Shown here piece by piece: positions 51,404 through 60,543 of a DNA stretch of 64,000 nt; the first letter of the stretch is position 1; the number at the start of each line of letters is the position of its first letter. The DNA is taken from contig DHNQ01000001.1 of NCBI GenBank assembly GCA_002409595.1, forward strand, positions 179,222-243,221, read 5' to 3'. This stretch comes from Dysgonomonas sp. UBA5412 (GTDB taxonomy: Bacteria; Bacteroidota; Bacteroidia; Bacteroidales; Dysgonomonadaceae). Below the pieces are notes generated by a model that had not been told where the DNA came from, did no database searches, and was given only the letters and a program-made list of their open reading frames with translations. A program made the translations under genes and the position numbers.

Positions 51404-53563
51404 TCAATCTTCATCTTTTTGTATAGCCTCATACTCTTTCAATAGTTTTTCCTGAACATCAGAAGGCACTAATTCATAACCTGAAAATTTCATCACAAAT
51501 GAAGCGCGTCCACCCGTTAAAGAACTAAGGGATATGGAATAATTAGACATTTCTTTCAATGGCACTTTAGCTTTTAACACCTCTATGCCTCTGTCACTTT
51601 CCATACCCATAATAAGAGCCCGGCGATTTTGCAAATCACCCATCACATCACCCATCTTATCTGACGGAACGGAAACTATAATATCATAGACAGGCTCTAA
51701 TATCTTAGGTCCGGCATTTTTGAAAGCTTCACTAAAGGCGTTACGTCCGGCAAGCATAAATGAGATCTCGTTAGAGTCAACCGGATGCATCTTACCATCA
51801 TAAACAATCACACGTACATCGCGGGCATAAGAACCGGTCAGTGGACCTTGTTCGAGACGCGACATAATTCCTTTTACGATAGCCGGCAAGAAACGTGCAT
51901 CAATAGACCCTCCTACTATACTACTGACAAAGACCAACTTACCTCCCCATTCCAGATCATAAGTCTGTACATCGCGTGTCTGCACTTTAAATTCCTGACC
52001 ATTAAACTTATATGTTTCAGGCATAGGCATACCTTCGGTATAAGGTTCTACAATCAGATGCACTTCGCCGAATTGCCCTGCCCCACCCGATTGTTTTTTA
52101 TGACGATAGTCGGCACGGGCAGCCTTTGTTATAGTTTCCCTATATGGTATTTTAGGCTCTGAATATATGATTGGTATTTTATCATTATTTTCAATTCTCC
52201 ATTTCAATGTTTTCAGATGAAATTCACCTTGTCCCGAAACAATCAGTTGCTTCAATTCCTTCGAATTTTCGATTACCCATGTTGGATCTTCTTCGTGCAT
52301 TCGCTGCAATATTTCGTTCATCTTTTCCGTATCTTTTTCACTCTCGGCTTTGATGGCACGACGATATTTAGGATCAGGATATTTAATAAAGTCGAACTTA
52401 TTGTCCACTCCTTTAGCATTAAGTGTATTTCCGGTTCGCACATCTTTCAACTTCACTGTTGCACCGATATCTCCGGCAACCAATTCTTCTATTTTAACTC
52501 GCTGTTGACCGGCAGGACAAAACAACTGCCCTATACGCTCTTTCGAACCTCTGTCCGCATTTATCAAATCATCTCCCTCGTGTACCTTTCCACTCATAAC
52601 CTTAAAGTACGATACTTCTCCAACATGAGGTTCGACAGTAGTCTTGAAGAAAAATAAACTAGTAGGAGCTTCACTATCCGGTTTTATCTCTTCTCCGTTG
52701 GTATTCAATGGAGCGGGCTGATCTCGAACGTAAGGAACTACATTTCCCAGAAACTCCATTGTACGGCGCACACACATGTCTTTTTCGGCAGAAACACAGA
52801 ATATGGGAAACAAGTCTCTATTGACCAATCCCCACCGTATACCCATACGCATTTCATCTTCGGAAAGAGTTCCCTGTTCAAAAAACTTCTCCATCAAAGA
52901 CTCTTCATTTTCAGCAGCAGCTTCAATCAATTTTTGTTGTAAATCTGCTGCTTTTTCCCTTTCTTCTTCGGGTATATCGAGAACCTCCGGAACTCCTCCT
53001 TCAGGTTTCCATCGGAACATTTTATTCTTCAACACATCAATGACTGCATTAAATCCTTCTCCTACATTTAGCGGATACTGAACCAATACAGCTTTTTGCC
53101 CATAATCGGCTTTTAGTTGAGAAACCACATTGTCAAAGTCGGCCTTGGGATGATCCAATTGATTGACAATAAAAATAACGGGTTTCTTAAATTTTTGAGT
53201 ATATCTCAGTTGGTTTATAGTACCCACTTCCACTCCATACTGAGCATTGAGTACCATTAGTGCAGTATCTGTCACATTGAGTGACGAAACAATATTACCT
53301 ACAAAGTCATCTGATCCCGGACAGTCAATAAAATTGAGTTTTCGGTTCATCCATTCCACAGAGAAAATGCTGGAGAAAACAGAATACCCGTATTCCTTCT
53401 CCACAGGGAAATAGTCCGAGACAGTATTTCCTTCTTTTACACTTCCTCTGCGTTTTATGACACCCGCTTCATAGAGCATGGCTTCGGAGAGAGTGGTTTT
53501 GCCCGCTCCCGAACTACCAAGAATAGCAATATTCTTGATTTCTTGTGTTTGGTAAGTTCTCAT
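51404..53563 (-). CDS. EF-G paralogue lacking the catalytic histidine (EF-G2-like)
   Basis: A 719-aa protein with the five-domain EF-G layout. The start is the ATG at 53563 (MRTYQTQEIKN). The G domain is altered. G1 is GSSGAGKT (16-23). The switch I Thr in the usual RGITI is replaced (EYGYSVFS). Switch II is DCPGSDDF, with Ser84 where EF-G has the catalytic His. G4 is NQLD (134-137) instead of NKxD. Domains II-V are well kept (e.g. GAGQFGEVHLIVEP). A Bacteroides thetaiotaomicron EF-G2 is reported to support translocation without GTP hydrolysis under carbon limitation; this looks like its orthologue. Confidence 0.85.
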   Translation of the reverse strand: MRTYQTQEIKNIAILGSSGAGKTTLSEAMLYEAGVIKRRGSVKEGNTVSDYFPVEKEYGYSVFSSIFSVEWMNRKLNFIDCPGSDDFVGNIVSSLNVTDTALMVLNAQYGVEVGTINQLRYTQKFKKPVIFIVNQLDHPKADFDNVVSQLKADYGQKAVLVQYPLNVGEGFNAVIDVLKNKMFRWKPEGGVPEVLDIPEEEREKAADLQQKLIEAAAENEESLMEKFFEQGTLSEDEMRMGIRWGLVNRDLFPIFCVSAEKDMCVRRTMEFLGNVVPYVRDQPAPLNTNGEEIKPDSEAPTSLFFFKTTVEPHVGEVSYFKVMSGKVHEGDDLINADRGSKERIGQLFCPAGQQRVKIEELVAGDIGATVKLKDVRTGNTLNAKGVDNKFDFIKYPDPKYRRAIKAESEKDTEKMNEILQRMHEEDPTWVIENSKELKQLIVSGQGEFHLKTLKWRIENNDKIPIIYSEPKIPYRETITKAARADYRHKKQSGGAGQFGEVHLIVEPYTEGMPMPETYKFNGQEFKVQTRDVQTYDLEWGGKLVFVSSIVGGSIDARFLPAIVKGIMSRLEQGPLTGSYARDVRVIVYDGKMHPVDSNEISFMLAGRNAFSEAFKNAGPKILEPVYDIIVSVPSDKMGDVMGDLQNRRALIMGMESDRGIEVLKAKVPLKEMSNYSISLSSLTGGRASFVMKFSGYELVPSDVQEKLLKEYEAIQKDED

Positions 53564-53576
53564 GGCCAAAAAGTTT

Positions 53577-53759
53577 TAGATGGTTAATATTTACTGTACC
53601 TTTTACCAAATCACCTTTTATAGAAGGCGATATTTTCAAAATTAATAAATTGTTTTGGGGATATAGTAAAAAAAAACATGTTGTACAGGCATAAAATTTA
53701 ACCATCTAGGACTAATCAAAAATATTTTCCAATATATAATCTAAAGTATTAGTCCTAGA
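53577..53759 (-). promoter_or_regulatory. Long folded leader region of the EF-G2-like gene
   Basis: Two perfect inverted repeats share bases. An 11-bp repeat lies at 53577-53587 with 53698-53708, with inner pairing 53594-53599 with 53683-53688. A 12-bp repeat lies at 53705-53716 with 53748-53759. They cannot both form fully. A -7 box (TAATTTTG on the minus strand) lies at 53637-53644. The first arm begins 14 bp upstream of the start codon. Confidence 0.5.
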
Positions 53760-53790
53760 AAGAATACATTGATCGTTTTATATACAATAA

Positions 53791-53810
53791 AAGCTCCGGT
53801 TAGGGAGCTT
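53791..53810. terminator. Short terminator-like hairpin
   Basis: The 7-bp GC-rich stem 53791-53797 with 53804-53810 is followed by ATTTAT. It could end transcription from the lipoprotein side. The remainder of 53811-54019 is A/T-rich and shows no gene; it contains a small dyad ATGAC-TTTA-GTCAT at 53902-53915. Confidence 0.5.
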
Positions 53811-54019
53811 ATTTATATTCAGATTGGAATAAAATAGAGTAGCTAAATTCTGAGAAATTATGCTAAATATTTGATAAATTAAAAAGAGTATTATTTAAAA
53901 TATGACTTTAGTCATTACTCAATTGATAAGAAACTAAATCATAGTGACATTAACAATTTAAGATGTATATCTATTTAGTAAACCTCAATACTATCTTAAA
54001 CTAGACTAAAAAAAGAAAA

Positions 54020-54337
54020 CTAATTTTCTTTTTCTTTAGTTACATTGATATTTTGTTGAGGAACAGTTGGTAGATTATCTCTATTTATTTCAACTAATTT
54101 ACCATCCTGAAAAACTAGAAAATATCCTGGATAATATGCTTTTGGATGTCTCAATATCTCCAATCTACCATTAGGAGTTTCAGAAATTGTTTCAATTGCA
54201 TAATCATCGCCTATTATATAAAGAACATTTTGCTTTTCCATACCAAGGTCTAAAGGCTTGACCGTATCAATTGCAGATTTACAAGCATTAAAGATAAACC
54301 CAACAAAAAACATTATTATGATTAGTATTTTCTTCAT
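54020..54337 (-). CDS. Small lipoprotein of unknown function
   Basis: A 105-aa lipoprotein. The start at 54337 (MKKILIIIMFFVGFIFNACK) gives a standard signal II peptide with Cys19. A longer reading upstream would cross the TATATTTG promoter box at 54356-54363 and is rejected. The mature part has a beta-rich section (QNVLYIIGDDYAIETISETP, YPGYFLVFQDGKLVEINRDN) with no domain that I recognise. The gene stands alone between the EF-G2-like gene and the export operon. Confidence 0.65.
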   Translation of the reverse strand: MKKILIIIMFFVGFIFNACKSAIDTVKPLDLGMEKQNVLYIIGDDYAIETISETPNGRLEILRHPKAYYPGYFLVFQDGKLVEINRDNLPTVPQQNINVTKEKEN

Positions 54338-54355
54338 TTTATTTTTTTTAGACAA

Positions 54356-54363
54356 CAAATATA
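54356..54363 (-). promoter_or_regulatory. -7 promoter box for the small lipoprotein gene
   Basis: It reads TATATTTG on the minus strand, 18 nt upstream of the ATG at 54337. Confidence 0.5.
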
Positions 54364-54489
54364 ATAACTTATTTAAGAGAATAACATATGTAAACATACT
54401 ATATATTAAAAAAGTGAGGATAATTTTCATCTATCAAATCTTACACCAAATGATTCAATCTCAATTGATTTTTATTATCCGTAAATAAA

Positions 54490-54523
54490 AAAGCCCTGCA
54501 ATAACTAATAATTGCAGGGCTTT
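54490..54523. terminator. Terminator of the export operon
   Basis: The perfect 13-bp stem is 54490-54502 with 54511-54523. It is GC-rich in the middle, with an 8-nt loop and T-rich flanks on both strands. Confidence 0.9.
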
Positions 54524-54553
54524 AATCATTACGAAAGGTACTTCACTAAACTA

Positions 54554-55882
54554 CTATTCTATAATTATTTCTTTTCCTTGATAAAAGTCTAATATTTTGG
54601 CTCTGAATATAAAGTCATATTTGGCTTGTATCCGCTCCGACTTACCGGACAACAGTTTGGTCTGTGCCTCATTGTATTCGAACACAGTGGATTTACCAAT
54701 ATCATATCGTTCCCGAGCATATTTAAATGATTCTTCAGCCGCTTCAAAAGCCTTTCCTGCCGATCTGTATTTAGCTTCTGCCGATACCGCACTTTGATAA
54801 GCCTGTTGTATCTCTTTATAAAGGGCTAACTTTACATTTTCGAGAGCTAAATTTTGATTCTCAATGTTCAGATTGGCTGTTCTTACTCTGTTACGAGTTT
54901 CAAACCGATTAAAGATAGGAATATTTAGATTAAAACTAATATATTCTGACCCGAAATCTCTAATCTGATTCCTAAATGAAGGATTTTGTTGACCGGACAC
55001 ACTTTGATAAGATGTGCTATACCCTGCTCCAAAGCTAAGTGTAGGCCAATATCCGGCTTGTGCCACTTTCAGGCTTTTTTTACTGCTTTCGAGTTTATAC
55101 TCAGCTTCCCTTACATGAGGTTTTATACCCAATGCCATCTGATATACCTGATCGGGAGGTAAAACACTCGCAAGACTATTGTCTACAACACCGTCCAATG
55201 AGGGTTCTGCAATATCAAATGTTTCGGACGAAGTAAGGTTTAAAGCCTGCGACAAATTGAGTAAAGACAAAGATAAATCGTTTTGGGCGAGTGTAACATT
55301 AGACTCATCCTTTGCCAATTGCGCTTTTATATCATACAATTGTGAAGCGGGTACTTTTCCTGCATCGACTAACACGGAAGTACGTTCGACTTGCTGATCG
55401 CTCAGAGCAACTTGCTCTTTGTAGACTTTCAATATCTCTTTTTTGAAAAGGACATCTAAGTATAAAGAAACAACCTGAAGTTCAAGATTTTCTTTTGCTT
55501 TCTTCAATCCTTCTGTTGCAGCCTGCAAGGTCAACCTATCAGCTTTTATCTGGTTGGGTATCTGAAACCCGGTAAATAAAGGGACAGAAGTAGACACACC
55601 AAATGACGAACGGGAAGAGTTTACCGATTCTGATATATTAGACCCTAGAGTAGAACGTCCGAAATTGAAGCTTTGCCCCAAACTTGCATTCAGATCGGGT
55701 AAGCGGCTGTTTTTACTGGTACTTAAGTTTATTTCCGAATTTTTGACCTCAAGCGATTGTTGTTTTAGGTCTATATTATTTTTTGTAGCATAGTCTACAC
55801 ATTGTCGCAATGTCCATTTTTCTTGCGCTTGCATACACAACGACATGAGCAAAAGACTACATGATATTATATATTTTCTCAT
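54554..55882 (-). CDS. TolC family outer-membrane channel
   Basis: A 442-aa exported protein (signal MRKYIISCSLLLMSLCMQAQ). The mature part starts KWTLRQCVDYATKNNIDLKQ, the classic start of a TolC-like OEP repeat. Two OEP repeats follow (about 25-225 and 240-430), with an Asn/Ser-rich barrel region near 60-100. It is the outer-membrane channel of the export operon, 9 bp after the adaptor gene. It is unlike the shorter CusC-type protein at 42676. Confidence 0.88.
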   Translation of the reverse strand: MRKYIISCSLLLMSLCMQAQEKWTLRQCVDYATKNNIDLKQQSLEVKNSEINLSTSKNSRLPDLNASLGQSFNFGRSTLGSNISESVNSSRSSFGVSTSVPLFTGFQIPNQIKADRLTLQAATEGLKKAKENLELQVVSLYLDVLFKKEILKVYKEQVALSDQQVERTSVLVDAGKVPASQLYDIKAQLAKDESNVTLAQNDLSLSLLNLSQALNLTSSETFDIAEPSLDGVVDNSLASVLPPDQVYQMALGIKPHVREAEYKLESSKKSLKVAQAGYWPTLSFGAGYSTSYQSVSGQQNPSFRNQIRDFGSEYISFNLNIPIFNRFETRNRVRTANLNIENQNLALENVKLALYKEIQQAYQSAVSAEAKYRSAGKAFEAAEESFKYARERYDIGKSTVFEYNEAQTKLLSGKSERIQAKYDFIFRAKILDFYQGKEIIIE

Positions 55883-55891
55883 CTGCCTTAC

Positions 55892-57016
55892 TTATTTTTT
55901 CGGTGATTCTTTTGGTTTATCTGTGATTTCGTTTCCTCTGATCTTATCTCCTTTTTTCAGCCCGTCTTTCACTTCTACTTTTATACCGTCCGACAGACCT
56001 ATTTTTATGTACTTCTTATCAAAGTTTTGTTTATGATCAACTGAATCTTTTAGTAAATAAACAAACGACGAATCGTTGCTGAATGTTATTGTACTTTCCG
56101 GTATTGTAAGCACCTTTTCTACTTTGGATAATACAATCTCGGCATTAGAGCTATATCCTGCACGTATAACTACTGTATCGGGAATGCGGGCGGCCGCTTT
56201 TATTTCAAATAATATAGCTCCGTTTTCTTCTACTCCTTTTGGAGATATATATTCGAGCGTGGCATCAAATTTTTGTCCATCAATGGCTCCTACCGACAGT
56301 TTGATCGGCATACCGACATGTACCCGACCTACTTCTGTTTCATCTATTTTCCCTATAAATATCATATCGTTCATATCGGCTACAGTAGCAATAGTTGTTC
56401 CATCATTGAAGGTATTAGCCTGAATAACAGAGTTACCGGCTTTGATAGGTACATCAAGGATCATTCCCGTAATGGTAGAACGAATCTGTGTATTGCTATA
56501 TTGTGCTGTTTTTTTCGATATGCCTGTTTTTACAATGTCAAGGTTATCCTTCGAATTTTCCAATTCTTCTATTGCTTTTTTGTAATCGGCTTCAGACTTA
56601 TCCATTTCTTCTTTGGCAATAACCTTTTTGGCAAACAAGTCTTTCTGACGATCGTATTCTGCTTTTATCTGAGTCAAATTAATTTGAGCTACATTGACAC
56701 GCGACTCGGCAGAATTGAGTTGTGCTACTTCAGGAATAACTTTGACCGTGGCTATTATATCGCCTTGTTTCACATAGTCGCCGGCTTCTTTAAGCACCTC
56801 AGATATGATACCTGAAATTTGAGGTTTGATCAAAATCTCGTCACGTGGAGAGACTTTTCCTGTTGCAACAGATGTATTTTCGACATTACCCTCTTCAACG
56901 GTAGCTATCTCATATATCTTTTCTTTAGGCTGCGATTTTTGCCACAAGAAAAAGAATGTGCCTACGACAATTAGTCCCAAGATCACAAATAAAGCTATTT
57001 TAAGAACCTTTTTCAT
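55892..57016 (-). CDS. MacA-like periplasmic adaptor (HlyD family)
   Basis: A 374-aa protein with one N-terminal membrane anchor (LKIALFVILGLIVVGTFFFL) and no lipobox. The lipoyl halves (ILIKPQISGIISEVLKEAGD and IRSTITGMILDVPIKAGNSV) flank a long alpha-hairpin (about 105-165). A beta-barrel domain (MIFIGKIDETEVGRVHVGMP) and a membrane-proximal domain follow. The two-permease, one-ATPase neighbourhood identifies it as the adaptor of a MacAB-type tripartite ABC system rather than an RND pump. Confidence 0.88.
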   Translation of the reverse strand: MKKVLKIALFVILGLIVVGTFFFLWQKSQPKEKIYEIATVEEGNVENTSVATGKVSPRDEILIKPQISGIISEVLKEAGDYVKQGDIIATVKVIPEVAQLNSAESRVNVAQINLTQIKAEYDRQKDLFAKKVIAKEEMDKSEADYKKAIEELENSKDNLDIVKTGISKKTAQYSNTQIRSTITGMILDVPIKAGNSVIQANTFNDGTTIATVADMNDMIFIGKIDETEVGRVHVGMPIKLSVGAIDGQKFDATLEYISPKGVEENGAILFEIKAAARIPDTVVIRAGYSSNAEIVLSKVEKVLTIPESTITFSNDSSFVYLLKDSVDHKQNFDKKYIKIGLSDGIKVEVKDGLKKGDKIRGNEITDKPKESPKK

Positions 57017-57060
57017 ATAATTATTAGTTTATTATTTTCTATTTTATTGTTATGTTTTAT

Positions 57061-58317
57061 TTATTCATCTCTGATGGCATCAATAGCCTTAACGCTCAGG
57101 GCTCTCATAGCAGGCATAAGTCCGGACAATATTCCCGCAAGAATAAGGACTATCATTGCCTTGATAGCCGTCCAAAAAGAGACGTAAGGTGGTATGAGAA
57201 ATACATCGTCGCTTATATTACCCGTCATCGCATAATTTACTAACTCGACAAGTAGAATTCCGGTAAAAAAACCTAAGAATCCTGCTATTGCAGTCAGCAT
57301 AAAACTTTCACCTAATATCTGTTTCACAATTGTCATTGGTTTTGCTCCTAAAGCTCGTCGGACACCGATTTCACGTGTTCGCTCTCGAACGGTTACAAGC
57401 ATAATATTACTAATTCCAATAATGCCTGAAAGCAATGCCCCTCCTCCGACAAACCATATAAGGAAATTGATACCTGTAAATAGATTATTAAACATTTGAA
57501 ATTCTTTTTCAATATTGAAACTGCGAACAGCTTTTTCGTCGGTGGGAGCTATATCGTGAGCAGACCGAAGGATGCTCTTTACTTCTTCCTCAACGACAGT
57601 GCCGATATATCCGGACTTAGTGGTACAAGCAAGAAAATGGATAGTATCACCCTGATTGAAAGCTCTCTGCATTGTAGAAAAGGGTAGAAAGACTGTGGAT
57701 TCAACGTCTCCTCCGATGGATGCGTTAGATTTGGGACGAATGACGCCGATAACCTGAAAATAAATACCATTGACTCGTATATATTTTCCTTCGGGACTCT
57801 CTCCTTGCTGAAAAAGCGTCTCATAGACTTCTTTTCCTATAATACACACTTTTCTATAATCTTCGATGTCTATTTCATTAAACAACCGTCCCGAAAGTAT
57901 ATGCTGTTGCTCTATTTGAAAATGTGCAGGATATACACCTCTTGTTCCGTACGAACCGGATTTTTGCCCGTTAACTACATTTTTATCTCCACTGTTACCA
58001 AACAGAACGGGTGAGATCAACTCTACCGATTGCGCTTTTTGCCTGATAATAGTCAGATCTTTATTTCTCATGTTCCACAAACGTCCTTTGCGATACCCTT
58101 TATATGGTTCGCTGGTGCGGTCGGTGAAAAAGAAGCAGGAATTGGATGCGAAACCATCTACATTTTTTAATATTCCTCCTTCAAATGAATTCCCGACCCC
58201 AACGAGCAGAATCAACATAAAAAGTCCCCATGAAACACCCAATCCCGTAAGAATACTACGAAACTTATTACGTGTAATGGTTGCCCATATTTCTTGCCAA
58301 TTGTCTAAATCAAACAT
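57061..58317 (-). CDS. MacB-like ABC transporter permease 2
   Basis: A 418-aa permease with the FtsX/MacB layout. TM1 is near 25-45, a periplasmic MacB_PCD domain spans about 50-270, then three C-terminal membrane segments follow. The coupling motif TVRERTREIGVRRALGAKP lies near residue 310. It lacks a fused ATPase domain, unlike E. coli MacB. It is a diverged tandem copy of the permease at 58333, with 15 bp between them. The two may form a heterodimer served by one ATPase. Confidence 0.88.
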   Translation of the reverse strand: MFDLDNWQEIWATITRNKFRSILTGLGVSWGLFMLILLVGVGNSFEGGILKNVDGFASNSCFFFTDRTSEPYKGYRKGRLWNMRNKDLTIIRQKAQSVELISPVLFGNSGDKNVVNGQKSGSYGTRGVYPAHFQIEQQHILSGRLFNEIDIEDYRKVCIIGKEVYETLFQQGESPEGKYIRVNGIYFQVIGVIRPKSNASIGGDVESTVFLPFSTMQRAFNQGDTIHFLACTTKSGYIGTVVEEEVKSILRSAHDIAPTDEKAVRSFNIEKEFQMFNNLFTGINFLIWFVGGGALLSGIIGISNIMLVTVRERTREIGVRRALGAKPMTIVKQILGESFMLTAIAGFLGFFTGILLVELVNYAMTGNISDDVFLIPPYVSFWTAIKAMIVLILAGILSGLMPAMRALSVKAIDAIRDE

Positions 58318-58332
58318 CTTAATTCTTTATAT

Positions 58333-59586
58333 TTATTCGGCTCTCATTGCTTCTATCGGGCTCACTTTGGTTGCTTTCATTGCCGGAATAAGGCCGGCTA
58401 CTGTACCGGCTATAACCAAAGCAATAGTGGCGACAACGACTGTTGACAGATCTACAGTAGGATCTTTAAATACACTTGGTCCATCCGATGGGGAATTGGC
58501 TATCATTGTACTAACTCCCTCTGTGATGGCTATTCCAAACACCATCCCAAAATATCCGGCTACGGAGGTTATGAGTATAGACTCGAGAATAATAAGTTTC
58601 AGTATCGAAAACGGGGTAGCTCCTATTGCTTTTCTGATACCTATTTCTCTGGTACGTTCTTTGACTGTAATGAGCATTATATTACCAACTCCAACTATAC
58701 CTGCCAATAGGGAAGAGACTCCGATTACAATAACAAACAGAGTGATAATAGAAAATATATTTTCAGCTTCCAGCATATCCTCGGCTGTATTTCTGATATA
58801 CATAGCCGATCGGTCGGAAGGATCAAAATTGTGGATCTTACTCATCTGTGTACGTAAGCGTTCGATGAATTTTTCATTCTTTTCTTTTGAATCAAGTCCT
58901 AAGACTGTGAAATCAATCCGCTGAAATCCCCATCCTTGATTATACAGCATTTGGGCTGTTGTGAAAGGGATGTATGCAGGTGGGCTATTTCCAAAACTAT
59001 TAGAATCATCATATACTCCAATTACTTGATATGCTGTCGTATTGTTGGCCACCACATATTTACCTATCGGATCTTGATCTTTAAACAATACGTTCTTCAT
59101 ATCGGTGCTTAGAACTATTACTTTGCGCCGATCTGCGAGATCTATCTTATTCAGAAATCGTCCTTCACCATTCTTTATTTCTATATTGTTTATGTATGCA
59201 GCTTCATCTGTTACACCGATCAACGACCAAGAGCCGTATTCTTTTTCATAAGAAACTGTTGCATTCTGGCTGACACGCACCGACACATATTCGACCTCTG
59301 GTATCTTGTTTCTTATGAGGTCATAATCTTTAGTATCAAATTTTATATTCCGATTGGAAGGCAAGCCGTTATATGGCATAGAGGTCCAACCCGGCCACAG
59401 AGTAACCGAATTTTTTGCCCGTTGAGAAAAATTAGACGTCACTCCGTTCCTCAATCCATTTCCTGCCCCAACGAGTATGATGAGCATAAATATACCCCAT
59501 GCCACAGCCAATCCTGTAAGGAATGTACGTAATTTATTTTTGCTGATGGTGGAGAGTATTTCGCGCAACGAATCAAAGTCAAACAT
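58333..59586 (-). CDS. MacB-like ABC transporter permease 1
   Basis: A 417-aa permease with TM1 (LAVAWGIFMLIILVGAGNGL), a periplasmic MacB_PCD domain (about 48-265) and three C-terminal membrane segments. The cytoplasmic coupling motif is TVKERTREIGIRKAIGATPF near residue 308. The C-terminus GLIPAMKATKVSPIEAMRAE is typical of the family. It starts 13 bp after the ATPase gene. Such systems export peptides, lipids or antibiotics from the periplasm; the substrate is unknown here. Confidence 0.88.
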   Translation of the reverse strand: MFDFDSLREILSTISKNKLRTFLTGLAVAWGIFMLIILVGAGNGLRNGVTSNFSQRAKNSVTLWPGWTSMPYNGLPSNRNIKFDTKDYDLIRNKIPEVEYVSVRVSQNATVSYEKEYGSWSLIGVTDEAAYINNIEIKNGEGRFLNKIDLADRRKVIVLSTDMKNVLFKDQDPIGKYVVANNTTAYQVIGVYDDSNSFGNSPPAYIPFTTAQMLYNQGWGFQRIDFTVLGLDSKEKNEKFIERLRTQMSKIHNFDPSDRSAMYIRNTAEDMLEAENIFSIITLFVIVIGVSSLLAGIVGVGNIMLITVKERTREIGIRKAIGATPFSILKLIILESILITSVAGYFGMVFGIAITEGVSTMIANSPSDGPSVFKDPTVDLSTVVVATIALVIAGTVAGLIPAMKATKVSPIEAMRAE

Positions 59587-59599
59587 AGATCAAAACTTT

Positions 59600-60295
59600 T
59601 TACATTTCTATTATAGGATTCTCGTTTATCTCTATCGAACCGATCAAACCATCTTTGATATGTATTACTCTATCGGTAGCATTAGCCACAGCCTGTTCGT
59701 GAGTTACGATCAGCATAGTTATACCATCATTAGAGTTTATCTCGCGCAATAGTTGCATTACCTCACGGGAGGTCTTACTATCCAACGCTCCGGTAGGCTC
59801 ATCTGCAAGAATAATCTGAGGTTGGGCTATGAGCGCCCGGGCAATGGCAACACGTTGTTTTTGCCCTCCCGACAATTCGTTGGGCATGTGAGCGGCATGG
59901 CTTGCCAAACCCATTTTGTCTAAATACTCTAAAGCTAAAGCATTTCTTTTTTTTCGGCTCACTCCCTGATAATAGAGGGGTAAGGCTACATTTTCGAGAG
60001 CATTCTTAAACGATATTAGGTTGAAAGATTGAAAAATAAAACCTATTTTTTTATTTCTCAACTCAGCTGCTAAATTTTCGCTGGGTCTGTTTATCAGCAC
60101 ATTATCCAGATAATACTCTCCGGTATCATATGTATCTAATATTCCAAGAATATTCAGCAATGTCGATTTACCCGAACCCGAAGCTCCCATAATAGAAACT
60201 AGCTCGCCTTTAGCAACCTCCAGATTAATGCCTTTTAATACGTGCAAAGGAGCACCATTATGATAGGTCTTATTCAAATTTTTGATTCTTATCAC
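59600..60295 (-). CDS. MacB/LolD-type ABC ATPase
   Basis: A 231-aa ATP-binding subunit. Walker A is GASGSGKST near residue 36, the Q-loop IFQSFNLIS near 91, signature LSGGQKQRVAIARAL near 142, Walker B IILADEPTGALD near 162 and the switch His in MLIVTHEQ. LolD/MacB-type cassettes have this compact form. It is the first gene of a five-gene operon (ATPase, two permeases, adaptor, TolC) read leftward, and it powers both permeases. Confidence 0.92.
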   Translation of the reverse strand: MIRIKNLNKTYHNGAPLHVLKGINLEVAKGELVSIMGASGSGKSTLLNILGILDTYDTGEYYLDNVLINRPSENLAAELRNKKIGFIFQSFNLISFKNALENVALPLYYQGVSRKKRNALALEYLDKMGLASHAAHMPNELSGGQKQRVAIARALIAQPQIILADEPTGALDSKTSREVMQLLREINSNDGITMLIVTHEQAVANATDRVIHIKDGLIGSIEINENPIIEM

Positions 60296-60329
60296 TCCCG
60301 TTTACTATTTGGTTTCTATATAAACATTA

Positions 60330-60337
60330 CAAATATA
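60330..60337 (-). promoter_or_regulatory. -7 promoter box for the export operon
   Basis: It reads TATATTTG on the minus strand, with a leader of about 28 nt. The remainder of the 248-bp divergent gap is A/T-rich and shows nothing else beyond the promoter at 60505. Confidence 0.5.
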
Positions 60338-60504
60338 GATGTTATTCTAAATTTGAATTGGTTCTTTCTAAACTTTATATATTTATATGTCGTTGATAAA
60401 ACAAAAAAGTTACAAATTTTCTCGATTTTAACATTTATTTTTTTCTTTTTGTTATCCTCCGTAATCTATTAAAGGTAATATACAGTAATAAAAAATAGAA
60501 TCTA

Positions 60505-60512
60505 TATATTTG
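60505..60512 (+). promoter_or_regulatory. -7 promoter box for the HMA-AraC regulator
   Basis: It reads TATATTTG, with a leader of about 25 nt before the ATG at 60544. Confidence 0.5.
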
Positions 60513-60543
60513 TATTTATATAATAGCATATTTTAATAAAACA

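Noticed and set aside
54338..54430. Longer start for the small lipoprotein
   Set aside because: It would cross the TATATTTG promoter box and put 31 residues before a standard lipoprotein signal.
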